Of a DNA stretch of 64,000 bases, positions 55,232 through 64,000 are shown one piece after another. Numbering within the stretch: position 1 is the stretch's first letter; each line of letters begins with the position of its first letter. The stretch comes from Pseudomonas paraversuta. GTDB lineage: Bacteria > Pseudomonadota > Gammaproteobacteria > Pseudomonadales > Pseudomonadaceae. The stretch is from positions 434,001 through 498,000 of the forward strand of contig NZ_CAJFCL010000001.1 of assembly GCF_904063065.1 (NCBI RefSeq). The letters run 5' to 3'. The notes under the pieces were generated by a model, which saw nothing but the letters and a program-made list of their open reading frames with translations, was not told the DNA's origin and did not search any database. The position numbers and the translations under genes are program-made.

Positions 55232-55274
55232 GCAAAAATAAATTACCTTTTGTCCCCGTTACGCCCTCCCGCCT

Positions 55275-55445
55275 ACTCCTAATACCTTTACCTGTCGCCG
55301 GGCCCGAACGGGCCCGCAGCATCTCGGCGCCTTCAGCGCACTCCTAATACCACTTAAACACCAAATAAAATCACAACGGCCAAACACCCTGTTTTCGGCG
55401 GGAAACGCGCCTGTGCATGCGTTGACTTGGTATTGAAGTGGTATT
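55275..55445 (+). promoter_or_regulatory. Candidate NagR operator half-sites and promoter
   Basis: Four GGTATT/AATACC half-sites: ACTCCTAATACC twice (55275-55286 and 55340-55351, 65 bp apart) and direct repeats TGGTATT at 55428-55434 and 55439-55445 (11 bp apart). AATACCACTT (55346-55355) and AAGTGGTATT (55436-55445) are exact complements. A TTGACT -35 (55422-55427) overlaps the last pair. HutC-type regulators such as NagR bind TGGT-type half sites. Confidence 0.5.
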
Positions 55446-55501
55446 ACTTTCGCGCCATTACCGGGCGACAAAACTCCAATAACCGCATCGGATCCACCAC
55501 C

Positions 55502-56245
55502 ATGAACAGCCCTATGACCACCCTCGCCGACCTGCGCCCGGATGACCGTCTGGCCACGCCGTTGTACCTGCAACTGGCCCGCAACCTGGAGTCCGCGATC
55601 CATGCCGGGGTCTGGAAAGCCGAGCAGGCGCTGCCTTCGGAGCGCAGCCTGAGCGAACAACTGGGCCTGTCTCGCGTCACGGCCCGCAAAGCCCTGGAAA
55701 TTCTCTTCGAACAAGGCCTGATCCGCCGCAGCCAGGGCTCCGGAACCTTCATCACCCCGCGCCTTGAGCAACCCTTGTCGCGGCTGTCCAGTTTCAGCGA
55801 AATGCTCCGGCTCAAGGGCTTCGTACCTGGCTCTCAGTGGTTACAGCGGGAAATCACCCAGCCAACCCATGAAGAGCTGATCCGCCTGGCGCTGTCCCCC
55901 ACGGATAAAGTCGCGCGCCTCAAGCGCCTGCGCAAAGCCGATGACACGGTCATGGCCATCGAAATGAGCGCCCTGCCCGCTTCCCTGATCCCGCAGCCGC
56001 AGGTGCTTGGCGACTCGCTCTACGAGTATCTGGACAGCATCGGCAAACCGGTGGTCCGCGCCCTGCAACATATTCAGGCGATCAACGCCAGCGCAGAGTT
56101 TGCCGCCCTGGTGGGGATCGAACCCGGGGCCGCCATGCTGCTGATGACCCGGGTCGGCTACCTCGAAGACAACACCCCCATCGAAGTCACCGATACCTAC
56201 TGCCGTAACGATTTCTACGATTTTGTGGCCGAACTGCGCCGCTGA
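55502..56245 (+). CDS. nagR: GntR/HutC-family regulator of the nag cluster
   Basis: 247 residues. GntR winged helix (about 15-85: LYLQLARNLESAIHAGVW, LPSERSLSEQLGLSRVTARK) and a UTRA ligand domain (about 95-240) expected to bind GlcNAc-6-P or GlcN-6-P. It heads the nag genes on the same strand, so it probably represses itself and nagA onward until amino sugar is taken up. Start at the ATG at 55502; a second ATG (55514) is four codons in. Symbol by context; called NagQ in some Pseudomonas work. Confidence 0.88.
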   Translation: MNSPMTTLADLRPDDRLATPLYLQLARNLESAIHAGVWKAEQALPSERSLSEQLGLSRVTARKALEILFEQGLIRRSQGSGTFITPRLEQPLSRLSSFSEMLRLKGFVPGSQWLQREITQPTHEELIRLALSPTDKVARLKRLRKADDTVMAIEMSALPASLIPQPQVLGDSLYEYLDSIGKPVVRALQHIQAINASAEFAALVGIEPGAAMLLMTRVGYLEDNTPIEVTDTYCRNDFYDFVAELRR

Positions 56246-56272
56246 CCCGACAACACGCCCGGAGGGCTGTAC

Positions 56273-57370
56273 ATGTCCGAAGACAACATCCTCACGCCCC
56301 AAGGCTGGGTCCGCGGCCGCCTGCTGCACGAGAACGGCAAAGTCCTCGGCATCCAGGGCAGCCCTTGTGACCCGGCCGACAACGACTTGCCTTACCTGCT
56401 GCCCGGTTTTATCGACCTGCATGTGCACGGCGGCGGCGGTAAAGACATCATGCAAGGCGCACCGGCCTTCGACACCATCGCCCGCACCCACTTGCGCTTC
56501 GGCACCACGGCAATGCTGGCCACCACCATGACCGCGCCGAATCACGAGATCAGCCGCGTGCTCGGTGCCCTCGGCGAGTTTTGTCAGCAACGGCCGGCCG
56601 GCTGCGCCCGGGTACTGGGGGTGCATCTCGAAGGCCCGTTTATCAACCCCGGCAAACTCGGCGCTCAACCCAACTTCGCCCATACCGCGCTGATGGCCGA
56701 AGTCGAGGATTACCTGAGTCTGGCGCCGATCAAAGTCATCACCATCGCCCCTGAAATCGCCGGCCATATCGAATTGATCGGCGCCCTGAGCGCCCGGGGC
56801 ATTCGCATGCAGCTGGGGCATACCCTGGGCAGTTATGAAGAAGGCGTGGCCGCACTGGATGCGGGCGCCACCAGCTTCACCCATTTGTATAACGCCATGA
56901 GCCCGCTGCATCACCGCGAGCCCGGCATTCTGGGTGCCGCCCTGGCCCATGCGCGTTTTGCCGAACTGATCCCCGACTTGCTCCACGTGCATCCCGGCGC
57001 CATTCGTGCAGCCTTGCGTGCGATTCCGTGCCTGTATTGCGTCACCGACTCCACTGCAGCCACCGGCATGCCCGATGGCGAATACCAACTGGGCAGCCAC
57101 ACCGTCACCAAATGCCTGGGCGGCGTACGCCTGGCAGACGGCACGCTGGCGGGCAGCACGCTGACCATGGATCAGGCACTGCGCAACCTGGTGAAAATCG
57201 GCCTGCCACTGGCCGAAGCCTCGCAACGCCTGTCGCAGTACCCGGCCGACTACCTCGGCATTACCGAACGCGGGCGTTTGCAGCCCGGTAGCTGGGCCGA
57301 CTGCGTGCGCCTGGACCGTTCATTGAATCTCACCGCTGTCATGGTCGAAGGGGAAGCACTTGTCTTCTAA
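56273..57370 (+). CDS. nagA: N-acetylglucosamine-6-phosphate deacetylase
   Basis: Removes acetate from GlcNAc-6-P, giving GlcN-6-P. 365 residues. Metal motif FIDLHVHGGGGKD (about 46-58), LGVHLEGPFINPGKLGAQ (about 121-138), LGHTLGSYEEG and HLYNAMSPLHHREPG, and catalytic Asp in CVTDSTAATGMPDG. ATG preceded by GGAGG. Its 3' end overlaps the SIS gene start by 11 bases. Confidence 0.95.
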   Translation: MSEDNILTPQGWVRGRLLHENGKVLGIQGSPCDPADNDLPYLLPGFIDLHVHGGGGKDIMQGAPAFDTIARTHLRFGTTAMLATTMTAPNHEISRVLGALGEFCQQRPAGCARVLGVHLEGPFINPGKLGAQPNFAHTALMAEVEDYLSLAPIKVITIAPEIAGHIELIGALSARGIRMQLGHTLGSYEEGVAALDAGATSFTHLYNAMSPLHHREPGILGAALAHARFAELIPDLLHVHPGAIRAALRAIPCLYCVTDSTAATGMPDGEYQLGSHTVTKCLGGVRLADGTLAGSTLTMDQALRNLVKIGLPLAEASQRLSQYPADYLGITERGRLQPGSWADCVRLDRSLNLTAVMVEGEALVF

Positions 57371-58394
57371 CAAGCCGTCAAAAATGCTGGAAGAGGCCCG
57401 GTCCGCGAGCGAAGCGGTCGAACGTCAACTGTTCAACCTGGAGTCGCGCCTGATCGACCTTGCCCGCGACCTGCGGGCCAGCCCGCCCGACGTAGCCATG
57501 ACCCTGGCCCGTGGCAGCTCCGACCATGCCGCCAGTTACTTTGCCTATCTGACCATGCAGCATGTGGGCGTGCCCGTGGCGTCGTTGCCGATGTCAGTGG
57601 TGACCTTGCGCCAGTCCCCGCTGCGGGTGCAGGGCCAGGCGGTATTTGCCTTTTCCCAGTCCGGCCAGAGCCCCGACATCATCGACAGCCTGAGCCTGTT
57701 GCGTGAACGCGGGGCGCTGAGCGTGGCGCTGGTGAATGCCGAAAACACACCACTGGAAGCCGCCTGCGCCTACAGCTTGCCCTTGTGTGCCGGCGCCGAA
57801 ATCAGCGTCGCAGCCACTAAAAGCTTTATCGCCACCTTGAGTGCCGGTGCCCGCCTGGTTGCGCACTGGGCCAATGATAAAGCCCTGCTTGAGGCCGGCC
57901 ACCTGCTGCCCGCCGACTTGCGCGACGCCTGCACCCAGGACTGGAGCAAAGCCATCGAGACCTTGCGCGATGCCCAGCGATTGCTGGTGATCGGCCGGGG
58001 CGCGGGCTTTGCCATCGCCCAGGAAGCCGCGCTCAAATTCAAGGAAACCTCGACCCTGCAGGCCGAAGCCTTCAGCAGTGCCGAAGTGCGCCATGGCCCG
58101 ATGGCCCTGATCGAAGAAGACTACCCGCTGCTGATTTTCGCCCCTCGGGGTGTGGAACAGGCGGGCTTGCTGACCCTGGCCCGTGACATGCGCCAGCGCG
58201 GCGCCCGGGTGCTGCTGGCGGCCCCGGATGATGTGGCCGAGCGCGACCTGACGTTGAGCCAGGCGGCACACCCGGATCTGGACCCGATCCTGGCCATTCA
58301 AAGTTTCTACGTGATGGCTGCGGGTCTGGCCGAGGCCCGGGGGCTGGACCCGGATCAGCCACGGTTCCTGAGCAAAGTGACCCGTACCCACTGA
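57360..58394 (+). CDS. SIS-domain GlcN-6-P deaminase/isomerase-like protein
   Basis: 344 residues with two SIS domains (about 35-165 and 205-335): LARGSSDHAASYFAYL, FSQSGQSPDIIDSL, KETSTLQAEAFSSAEVRHGP. Lacks the N-terminal glutamine amidotransferase of GlmS, so it likely runs as a NagB-II-type deaminase, converting GlcN-6-P to fructose-6-P and ammonia. Start is a TTG at 57360 (GGGGAA 6 bases before), overlapping nagA; the first ATG is at 57384. Matches PA3759 by order. The usual NagB is absent, which fits this role. Confidence 0.85.
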   Translation: MSSNKPSKMLEEARSASEAVERQLFNLESRLIDLARDLRASPPDVAMTLARGSSDHAASYFAYLTMQHVGVPVASLPMSVVTLRQSPLRVQGQAVFAFSQSGQSPDIIDSLSLLRERGALSVALVNAENTPLEAACAYSLPLCAGAEISVAATKSFIATLSAGARLVAHWANDKALLEAGHLLPADLRDACTQDWSKAIETLRDAQRLLVIGRGAGFAIAQEAALKFKETSTLQAEAFSSAEVRHGPMALIEEDYPLLIFAPRGVEQAGLLTLARDMRQRGARVLLAAPDDVAERDLTLSQAAHPDLDPILAIQSFYVMAAGLAEARGLDPDQPRFLSKVTRTH

Positions 58395-58430
58395 GTTGTC
58401 TTCCCCCGCAGGTTTAATGAGTATCGCGCC

Positions 58431-60947
58431 ATGCACAATAATAAAAAGCTCACCCTCAGTGCGCCGCTCAGCGGGCCGATCATCAAACTCGCCCTGGTGC
58501 CGGATGAAGTATTTTCCAGCGGCGTAATGGGCGACGGGATTGCCATCGACCCATTGAACGACTGTTTGTATGCGCCCTGTGACGGGGTGATCGTGCACGT
58601 GGCCAAGACCGCCCATGCCCTGACCCTGCGTGCCGATAATGGCGCCGAGGTGCTTTTGCATGTGGGGCTGGACACCTTTGATCTACAGGGCGAAGGTTTT
58701 CAACTGCTGGTGGAAAACGGCGAGCAGATCAGCAACGGCCAGCCCCTGGTACGCTTCGACCCCGATTACATCGCCCAGCGCTGCACCAGCCTGATCAGCC
58801 TGCTGGTGCTGACCAATGGCGATCGGTTCGCGCTGCAACTGCTGCAACACGACACCGCCGTGGCCGGCGAGCCACTGCTGCAGATAGCCGCGCGCCAGAT
58901 CGAGGCCGCCGTTACCGCGACCGACAGTTCTCAGGGGCTGGCCCAAGGCAGCGTGCGCATAACTCACCACGGTGGCCTGCATGCACGTCCGGCTGCGCTG
59001 ATACGGCAAACAGCACTGGGTTTCAAAAGCACTTGCCGGCTGCACATCGGCGCCAATTCGGCTCCGTGCGACAGTATTGTCCGGCTGCTGGCCCTGGGCA
59101 TCAGCGAGCACGATGAAGTTCAAGTCAGCTGTGACGGCGAGGATGCCGACGCCGCGCTGCAGGCCATTCTGGCCGCACTGGCCAAAGATCAGGTCAGACC
59201 GGCCGCCACCACGCTGAAAGTGCTGCCGGCCGTCGCTCGCCCCATCAATCAAGAAGGACAATTGAACGGAGTGAGTGCGGCCCCCGGCCTGGCCAGTGGT
59301 GCGCTGTATTTTTTAAGCACCGTGCAACTGCCACCCGACCTCGGCAATCACCTCCCCGAGGAGCAAATGCAGGCGCTGCATTCGGCGCTGGAGCAGGTGC
59401 GCGCCGAGATCCGCCTGACCCTGATCCAGGCCCGGGCCGAGGGCAACCTCGACGAAGAAGCCATTTTCGACACTCACCTGGCCTTGCTCGAAGACAGCGA
59501 GCTGCTGCAGGCCAGCCACGGCGCCATCGCCCAGGGCCGCAATGCGGCCCACGCCTGGAGTGATGCGATCGAGCAGCAATGCGCGATTCTGCAACAACTG
59601 GGCAATACCTTGCTGGCTGAACGCTCCAACGACTTGCATGACCTGCAACAACGGGTTCTCAGAGCATTACTGGGGGAAAGTGCCCAGTGCCAGGTGCCGC
59701 CCGGAGCCATTGTTGCCGCACACGAGCTGACCCCTTCCGACCTGCTGATGCTCAGCGCACAGCAAGTTGCCGGTTTATGCATGGCCGCAGGGGGGGCCAC
59801 CTCCCATGTCGCGATTCTGGCCCGGGGCAAAGGCCTGCCTTGCCTGGTGGCCCTGGGCTCAGGGTTGCTGGACTTGCCGGCCGGACAACAGGTGATTCTC
59901 GACGCCGACAGCGCCCGCCTGGAACTGAGCCCCGGCGCCGAACGCATCGAACAGGTGCAAAACAGCATTCTCGCCCGTCAGCAACGCTTTGCCCGGCAGC
60001 AATTGCACGCCCACGAACCGGCAGTGACCGGTGACGGGCTGCAGATCGAAATTGCCGCCAACGTTGCCTCCAGCCACGAAGCGGCCGGCGCCCATGCCAA
60101 TGGCGCAGATGGCGTCGGACTGCTGCGCACCGAGTTCCTGTTTGTCGATCGCAGCACTGCTCCCAATGAACAGGAGCAGATTGCGGCCTACCAGGGCGTG
60201 GTCGATGCGATGGGTGACAAGCCGGTGATCATTCGCACCATTGATGTGGGCGGCGACAAGCAACTTGATTATCTGCCGCTGCCCGCCGAAGCCAATCCGG
60301 TATTGGGCCTGCGCGGCATCCGCCTGGCACAGATGCATCCGCACATCCTCGATCAGCAACTGCGCGCCCTGCTGCAGGTCAGCCCGGTACAACGCTGCCG
60401 CATCTTGTTGCCAATGATCACCGAGGTCGACGAGCTGCTGCATATCCGCCGTCGCCTGGAGGCCTTGCGCGGTGAAATGGGCCTGAGCCAGCGCCCGGAA
60501 CTGGGGGTGATGATTGAAGTGCCGGCAGCGGCCCTGATGGCAGAACAATTGGCCGAGCACGCGGACTTTCTGTCCATCGGCACCAACGACCTGTCGCAGT
60601 ACACCCTGGCCATGGACCGCGACCATGCAGGGCTGGCCTCACGGGTCGATGCCCTGCATCCGGCGCTGCTGCGCCTGATCGCCCATACCTGTGCCGGTGC
60701 GGCAAAGCACGGACGCTGGGTAGGCGTATGCGGTGCACTGGCCAGCGACCCTCTGGCCACCCCGGTGCTGATCGGCCTGGGGGTTCGCGAGCTGTCGGTC
60801 AGCCCGCTGCAAATCGGTGAAATCAAGGCCAGGGTCCGCCAGCTGGACGCCGGAATGTGTCAAACACTGAGCCAGAAACTGCTGAACATGAGCAACGCAA
60901 AATCTGTACGCGAGGCCTGTCATCAGTACTGGCCGCTTTCCGACTGA
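58431..60947 (+). CDS. nagF: PTS multiphosphoryl transfer protein EIIA-HPr-EI
   Basis: Carries phosphate from PEP to NagE. 838 residues in three parts: EIIA-Glc-like (about 1-150, His in EVLLHVGLDTF), HPr (about 175-255, His in HGGLHARPAALIR) and Enzyme I (about 275-830, His in GGATSHVAILARG, PEP-binding GIRLAQMHP, FLSIGTNDLSQYTLAMDRD and GVCGALASDP). All active histidines and the EI cysteine are present. A seven-G run at 59790-59796 is in frame here (coding AGGA). Translated just ahead of nagE. Confidence 0.95.
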   Translation: MHNNKKLTLSAPLSGPIIKLALVPDEVFSSGVMGDGIAIDPLNDCLYAPCDGVIVHVAKTAHALTLRADNGAEVLLHVGLDTFDLQGEGFQLLVENGEQISNGQPLVRFDPDYIAQRCTSLISLLVLTNGDRFALQLLQHDTAVAGEPLLQIAARQIEAAVTATDSSQGLAQGSVRITHHGGLHARPAALIRQTALGFKSTCRLHIGANSAPCDSIVRLLALGISEHDEVQVSCDGEDADAALQAILAALAKDQVRPAATTLKVLPAVARPINQEGQLNGVSAAPGLASGALYFLSTVQLPPDLGNHLPEEQMQALHSALEQVRAEIRLTLIQARAEGNLDEEAIFDTHLALLEDSELLQASHGAIAQGRNAAHAWSDAIEQQCAILQQLGNTLLAERSNDLHDLQQRVLRALLGESAQCQVPPGAIVAAHELTPSDLLMLSAQQVAGLCMAAGGATSHVAILARGKGLPCLVALGSGLLDLPAGQQVILDADSARLELSPGAERIEQVQNSILARQQRFARQQLHAHEPAVTGDGLQIEIAANVASSHEAAGAHANGADGVGLLRTEFLFVDRSTAPNEQEQIAAYQGVVDAMGDKPVIIRTIDVGGDKQLDYLPLPAEANPVLGLRGIRLAQMHPHILDQQLRALLQVSPVQRCRILLPMITEVDELLHIRRRLEALRGEMGLSQRPELGVMIEVPAAALMAEQLAEHADFLSIGTNDLSQYTLAMDRDHAGLASRVDALHPALLRLIAHTCAGAAKHGRWVGVCGALASDPLATPVLIGLGVRELSVSPLQIGEIKARVRQLDAGMCQTLSQKLLNMSNAKSVREACHQYWPLSD

Positions 60948-60978
60948 CAACAACAAAAACAACGACGGAGAATTTCTC

Positions 60979-62682
60979 ATGTATCAATACTTCATCGAAG
61001 GTCTGCAGCGGCTTGGCCGGGCGTTGATGCTGCCGATTGCGATTTTGCCCATTGCCGGGCTGCTACTGCGGCTGGGCGACACCGACTTGCTCAACATCGC
61101 AATCATCCACGATGCCGGCAACACGATTTTCGCCAACCTGGCGCTGATCTTCGCCATCGGCATTGCCGTGGGTTTTGCCCGCGACAACAACGGTACTGCG
61201 GGCCTGGCCGGGGCCATCGGTTATCTGGTGCTGATCTCGACCCTCAAGGCCCTGGACCCCCATATCAACATGGGCATGCTCGCCGGGATCGTCAGCGGCC
61301 TGATGGCCGGGGCGCTGTACAACCGCTTCAAGGACATCAAACTGCCGGAATACCTGGCGTTTTTTGGCGGCCGGCGTTTTGTGCCGATCGTCACCGGGTT
61401 TGCCGCCGTAGCCCTGGGGGCCCTGTTCGGCCTGATCTGGCCACCGATTCAGGAAGGCATCAATAGCCTGGGTGTGTTGCTGCTCGAAAGCGGCAGCCTG
61501 GGGGCGTTCATTTTTGGCGTGCTGAACCGCATCCTGATCGTCACCGGGCTGCACCATATCCTTAACAATATGGCGTGGTTCGTGTTCGGCAGCTTTACCA
61601 CCGATGCCGGGCAAGTGGTGACCGGCGACCTGACCCGATACTTCGCGGGCGACCCCAAGGGCGGCCAATTCATGACCGGCATGTTCCCGGTGATGATGTT
61701 TGGCCTGCCGGCTGCGTGCCTGGCGATGTACCGCAATGCGTTGCCGGAGCGGCGCAAACTGATGGGCGGGATTTTCCTGTCACTGGCGCTGACCGCGTTT
61801 TTGACCGGCGTCACCGAACCCATCGAATTTGCTTTCATGTTCCTCGCGCCCTTCCTCTATCTGTTGCATGCGTTGCTGACCGGGCTGTCGATGGCCATCA
61901 CCAACCTGCTGAATATCCATTTGGGCTTCACCTTTTCCGGTGGTGCCATCGACATGCTGCTGGGCTGGGGCAAGTCCACCAATGGCTGGATGATCTTTCC
62001 CGTCGGGCTGGTCTACTTTGCCATTTATTACCTGGTGTTTGATTACTGCATCCGCCGCTTCAAACTCAAAACCCCGGGCCGTGAAGACAACCCGGTGGCA
62101 GAAACCGCCGACCTCACCGAGAACCAGCGGGCCGATGGCTATATCCAGGCGCTGGGTGGCCCGGACAATCTGCTCACCGTCGGCGCCTGCACCACGCGCC
62201 TGCGCCTGGAGCTGGCCGATCGCAACAAGGCTCAGGACAGCGAACTCAAGGCGCTCGGCGCCATGGGGGTGATGCGCCCCGGCCGCGCGGGCAGCCTGCA
62301 AGTAGTGGTCGGGCCGATGGCCGACAGCATTGCCGATGAAATACGCTTGGCGCTAACCCGGGTCAGCCGTTCGCCCGCCGTCAGCAAGGCTCAAGCCCCT
62401 GCGGTGGAACCGGCGCACGAGGTCGGGCACGAGGCCGCCAACAAATGGCTGGGCGCGCTGGGCGGCAGCAGTAATGTATTGCACGTCGAGTGCGTAGCGC
62501 TCACCCGCTTGCGGATCAAGCTGGGAGACCAGCGTTCGTTGTCGCAGAGCCAGCTCAAGGCACTGGGCAGCCAGGGCATCAGCCAGCACGCCGATGGCGT
62601 TTGGCATGTATTGGTGGGGGAACAGGCGCAGGGGTTGAGCGAAGCGCTGGCGCGATTGATCAGGCCAGATCACGCACGCTGA
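60979..62682 (+). CDS. nagE: N-acetylglucosamine PTS EIICB permease with two EIIB domains
   Basis: Transports and phosphorylates GlcNAc at the inner membrane. 567 residues. EIIC domain about 1-370 (LPIAILPIAGLLLRLGDTD, LTGVTEPIEFAFMFLAP and about ten helices). EIIB domain 1 (about 388-465) has the phospho-Cys in VGACTTRLRLEL. A second EIIB-like domain (about 480-560) reads HVECVALTRLRIKL: the cysteine is shifted and the catalytic position is altered. Starts 31 bases past nagF. Followed by a REP hairpin. Confidence 0.94.
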   Translation: MYQYFIEGLQRLGRALMLPIAILPIAGLLLRLGDTDLLNIAIIHDAGNTIFANLALIFAIGIAVGFARDNNGTAGLAGAIGYLVLISTLKALDPHINMGMLAGIVSGLMAGALYNRFKDIKLPEYLAFFGGRRFVPIVTGFAAVALGALFGLIWPPIQEGINSLGVLLLESGSLGAFIFGVLNRILIVTGLHHILNNMAWFVFGSFTTDAGQVVTGDLTRYFAGDPKGGQFMTGMFPVMMFGLPAACLAMYRNALPERRKLMGGIFLSLALTAFLTGVTEPIEFAFMFLAPFLYLLHALLTGLSMAITNLLNIHLGFTFSGGAIDMLLGWGKSTNGWMIFPVGLVYFAIYYLVFDYCIRRFKLKTPGREDNPVAETADLTENQRADGYIQALGGPDNLLTVGACTTRLRLELADRNKAQDSELKALGAMGVMRPGRAGSLQVVVGPMADSIADEIRLALTRVSRSPAVSKAQAPAVEPAHEVGHEAANKWLGALGGSSNVLHVECVALTRLRIKLGDQRSLSQSQLKALGSQGISQHADGVWHVLVGEQAQGLSEALARLIRPDHAR

Positions 62683-62687
62683 ACGAA

Positions 62688-62778
62688 CTGTAGGAGCGAG
62701 CTTGCCTCACGATGGTCTCAATGCGTTCTCTCAGAAACCGCGCATTGTTTGCATCGCGAGGCAAGCTCGCTCCTACAG
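62688..62778. repeat. REP hairpin after nagE
   Basis: 21-bp perfect arms (62688-62708, starting CTGTAGGAGCGAGCTTGC, and 62758-62778) with a nested CAATGCG / CGCATTG tip. Lies between the convergent nagE and NIF3-like genes and may stabilise or end both messages. Confidence 0.88.
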
Positions 62779-62793
62779 GTTGGTGTTTGGGGG

Positions 62794-63105
62794 TTACAAG
62801 TCCGCCAGTCGCCACACTTCATAAGCGGGCGTCTCATAGGGGTGACTGTGCTTGAGCGCAGCCACCACCCCATGGATCAGATCATCGGCAACGACCAGCT
62901 CAACTTTCCATTCCCCGACATATTCGACCTGACCGGTTTGCCCGATAAACGGCTGACTGCCGTCCAGCGCGCAAAACTGGCCCTGGCCCAATACCTGCCA
63001 GGCGCAGTGGTCATAGTTGCCGATCCGTCCGCCACCGGCAGCGAATACAGCATCCTTGACCACTTCGACATGGCTTGGAGGAACGAAGAAGCTGAGCTTG
63101 TACAT
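62794..63105 (-). CDS. NIF3-like/YqfO C-terminal domain protein
   Basis: 103 residues: YKLSFFVPPSHVEVVKDAVF and AAGGGRIGNYDHCAWQVLGQG are signatures of the YqfO (CutA-like) insert of the Nif3 family, found alone here. Ends with the conserved HSHPYETPAYEVWRL. Function unknown. The ATG at 63105 gives MYKLSFFVP. It lies 4 bases after purL, likely in the same transcript; matches PA3762 by position. Confidence 0.88.
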   Translation of the reverse strand: MYKLSFFVPPSHVEVVKDAVFAAGGGRIGNYDHCAWQVLGQGQFCALDGSQPFIGQTGQVEYVGEWKVELVVADDLIHGVVAALKHSHPYETPAYEVWRLADL

Positions 63106-63109
63106 GCCC

Positions 63110-64000
63110 TTAGTCGACCCACACGCGCGCGTTACGGAACATGCGCAACCAAGGCGCATCTTCGTTCCACTCTTCAGGACGCCACGAGTTCTGCACGGCG
63201 CGGAATACCCGCTCCGGGTGCGGCATCATGATAGTCACACGGCCGTCACGGCTGGTGAGACCGGTAATCCCGCGCGGCGAGCCGTTCGGGTTGGCCGGGT
63301 AGCTCTCGGTAACCTTGCCGTGGTTGTCGACGAAGCGCAGTGCCACGCAACCCGACAGATCGGCTTGCAGCAGGGCTTCAGGGCTGGCGAACTCGGCATG
63401 GCCTTCACCGTGGGCGATGGCGATTGGCATGCGCGAACCGGCCATACCCTGCAGGAAGATCGAGTTCGACTCCTGTACCTGAACCATTGCCACCCGGGCT
63501 TCGAACTGCTCGGAACGGTTACGCACAAAGTGCGGCCAGAACTCGCTGCCCGGGACCAGTTCGCTGAGGTTGGACATCATCTGGCAACCGTTGCAAACAC
63601 CCAGGGTGAAGCTGTCGGTACGTTCGAAGAAGCCCTGGAACGCATCACGTGCACGGGCGTTGAACAGGGCCGACTTGGCCCAGCCTTCACCGGCACCCAG
63701 TACGTCACCGTAGGAGAAGCCACCACACGCAACCATGCCCTTGAAGTCATTGAGGTCGACACGGCCGGCCAGAATGTCGCTCATGTGCACATCGACCGCG
63801 TTGAAACCGGCACGGTCGAACGCCGCCGCCATTTCAACCTGGCCGTTGACGCCCTGCTCGCGCAGTACGGCAACCTGTGGGCGAATGCCTTTCTTGATAT
63901 ACGGCGCACTGATGTTGGCGTTGACATCAAAGCTCAGCTGAACGCTCAGGCCCGGATTGTCTTCTTCCAGCAGCACGTCGAACTCTTGCTGGGCGCAGTC
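63110..64000 (-). CDS. purL: Phosphoribosylformylglycinamidine synthase, C-terminal part
   Basis: The last 296 residues of the large (about 1300-residue) PurL of proteobacteria; the rest lies beyond the right edge. This part is the class I glutamine amidotransferase: [36 protein letters not shown], nucleophile Cys in [17 protein letters not shown], and His in [12 protein letters not shown], giving ammonia for FGAM formation. The end of the synthetase part ([15 protein letters not shown]) is also seen. The gene is open to the window edge, so no start is given. Confidence 0.96.
   Translation of the reverse strand, partial: DCAQQEFDVLLEEDNPGLSVQLSFDVNANISAPYIKKGIRPQVAVLREQGVNGQVEMAAAFDRAGFNAVDVHMSDILAGRVDLNDFKGMVACGGFSYGDVLGAGEGWAKSALFNARARDAFQGFFERTDSFTLGVCNGCQMMSNLSELVPGSEFWPHFVRNRSEQFEARVAMVQVQESNSIFLQGMAGSRMPIAIAHGEGHAEFASPEALLQADLSGCVALRFVDNHGKVTESYPANPNGSPRGITGLTSRDGRVTIMMPHPERVFRAVQNSWRPEEWNEDAPWLRMFRNARVWVD

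Noticed and set aside
55841..57226. 461-codon open frame antisense to nagR and nagA
   Set aside because: Spans two sure genes and has no domain.
59790..59796. Seven-G run in nagF as a frameshift
   Set aside because: It is in frame and encodes part of the conserved AGGATSH active-site loop.

Overview
The window is ordinary core chromosome of a gamma-proteobacterium of the genus Pseudomonas, most like the fluorescens lineage. The evidence is gene content and order: mexL/mexJ/mexK, rsmJ, tsaB, adk, ppc, DUF4398-lptF, lysS-prfB-wspRFEDCBA, recJ, thrC-hom-dsbC-xerD, rplS-trmD-rimM-rpsP, ffh, purT, the nag PTS cluster and purL follow the order I recall for P. aeruginosa PA3676 to PA3763. Pseudomonas-type REP hairpins (TGTAGGAGCGAGCTTG core) lie in several gaps. 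No rRNA, tRNA, CRISPR array, insertion sequence or prophage is visible. No stretch longer than about 300 bases lacks a gene.

Layout. 1-4.2 kb: MexJK-type RND efflux pump (permease cut by the window edge) with a divergent TetR repressor. 4.3-11.4 kb: rsmJ, a protein built on a 43-residue duplication, a DUF72 protein, tsaB, adk and ppc. 11.7-13 kb: two outer-membrane lipoprotein genes (DUF4398 and lptF). 13-17 kb: small envelope genes, a QEGLA-motif metallopeptidase-like protein and a TetR regulator. 17.2-20 kb: lysS and prfB, the latter with its programmed +1 frameshift. 20.1-28.6 kb: the complete Wsp surface-sensing pathway, whose receptor WspA drives the kinase WspE, the diguanylate cyclase WspR and the methylesterase WspF, so that surface contact raises cyclic di-GMP. 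28.7-36 kb: DUF533, Old Yellow Enzyme, recJ, yaeQ, a CoA-transferase, a periplasmic binding-like protein and an orphan receiver domain. 36-43.4 kb: threonine biosynthesis (hom, thrC), dsbC, xerD, a Na+/H+ antiporter and a thioesterase. 43.4-47 kb: rpsP-rimM-trmD-rplS operon and ffh. 47.2-54.6 kb: CcsA-like and CorC-like proteins, a frameshifted MFS transporter, purT, a VUT transporter, DUF1289, a gamma carbonic anhydrase and two Nudix hydrolases. 54.7-62.7 kb: L,D-transpeptidase and the N-acetylglucosamine PTS cluster (nagR, nagA, SIS deaminase, nagF, nagE). 62.8-64 kb: NIF3-like protein and the 3' part of purL.

I did not find a convincing new multi-gene system. The most unusual items are a ~142-bp nested palindrome between yaeQ and recJ; a 15-base G run touching the purT stop codon, 370 bp from a one-G frameshift in the convergent MFS gene; a repeat family one of whose copies supplies the wspR stop codon; a second, altered EIIB domain in NagE; an RF2 with SPY in place of SPF; and the tandem-duplicated 206-residue protein.
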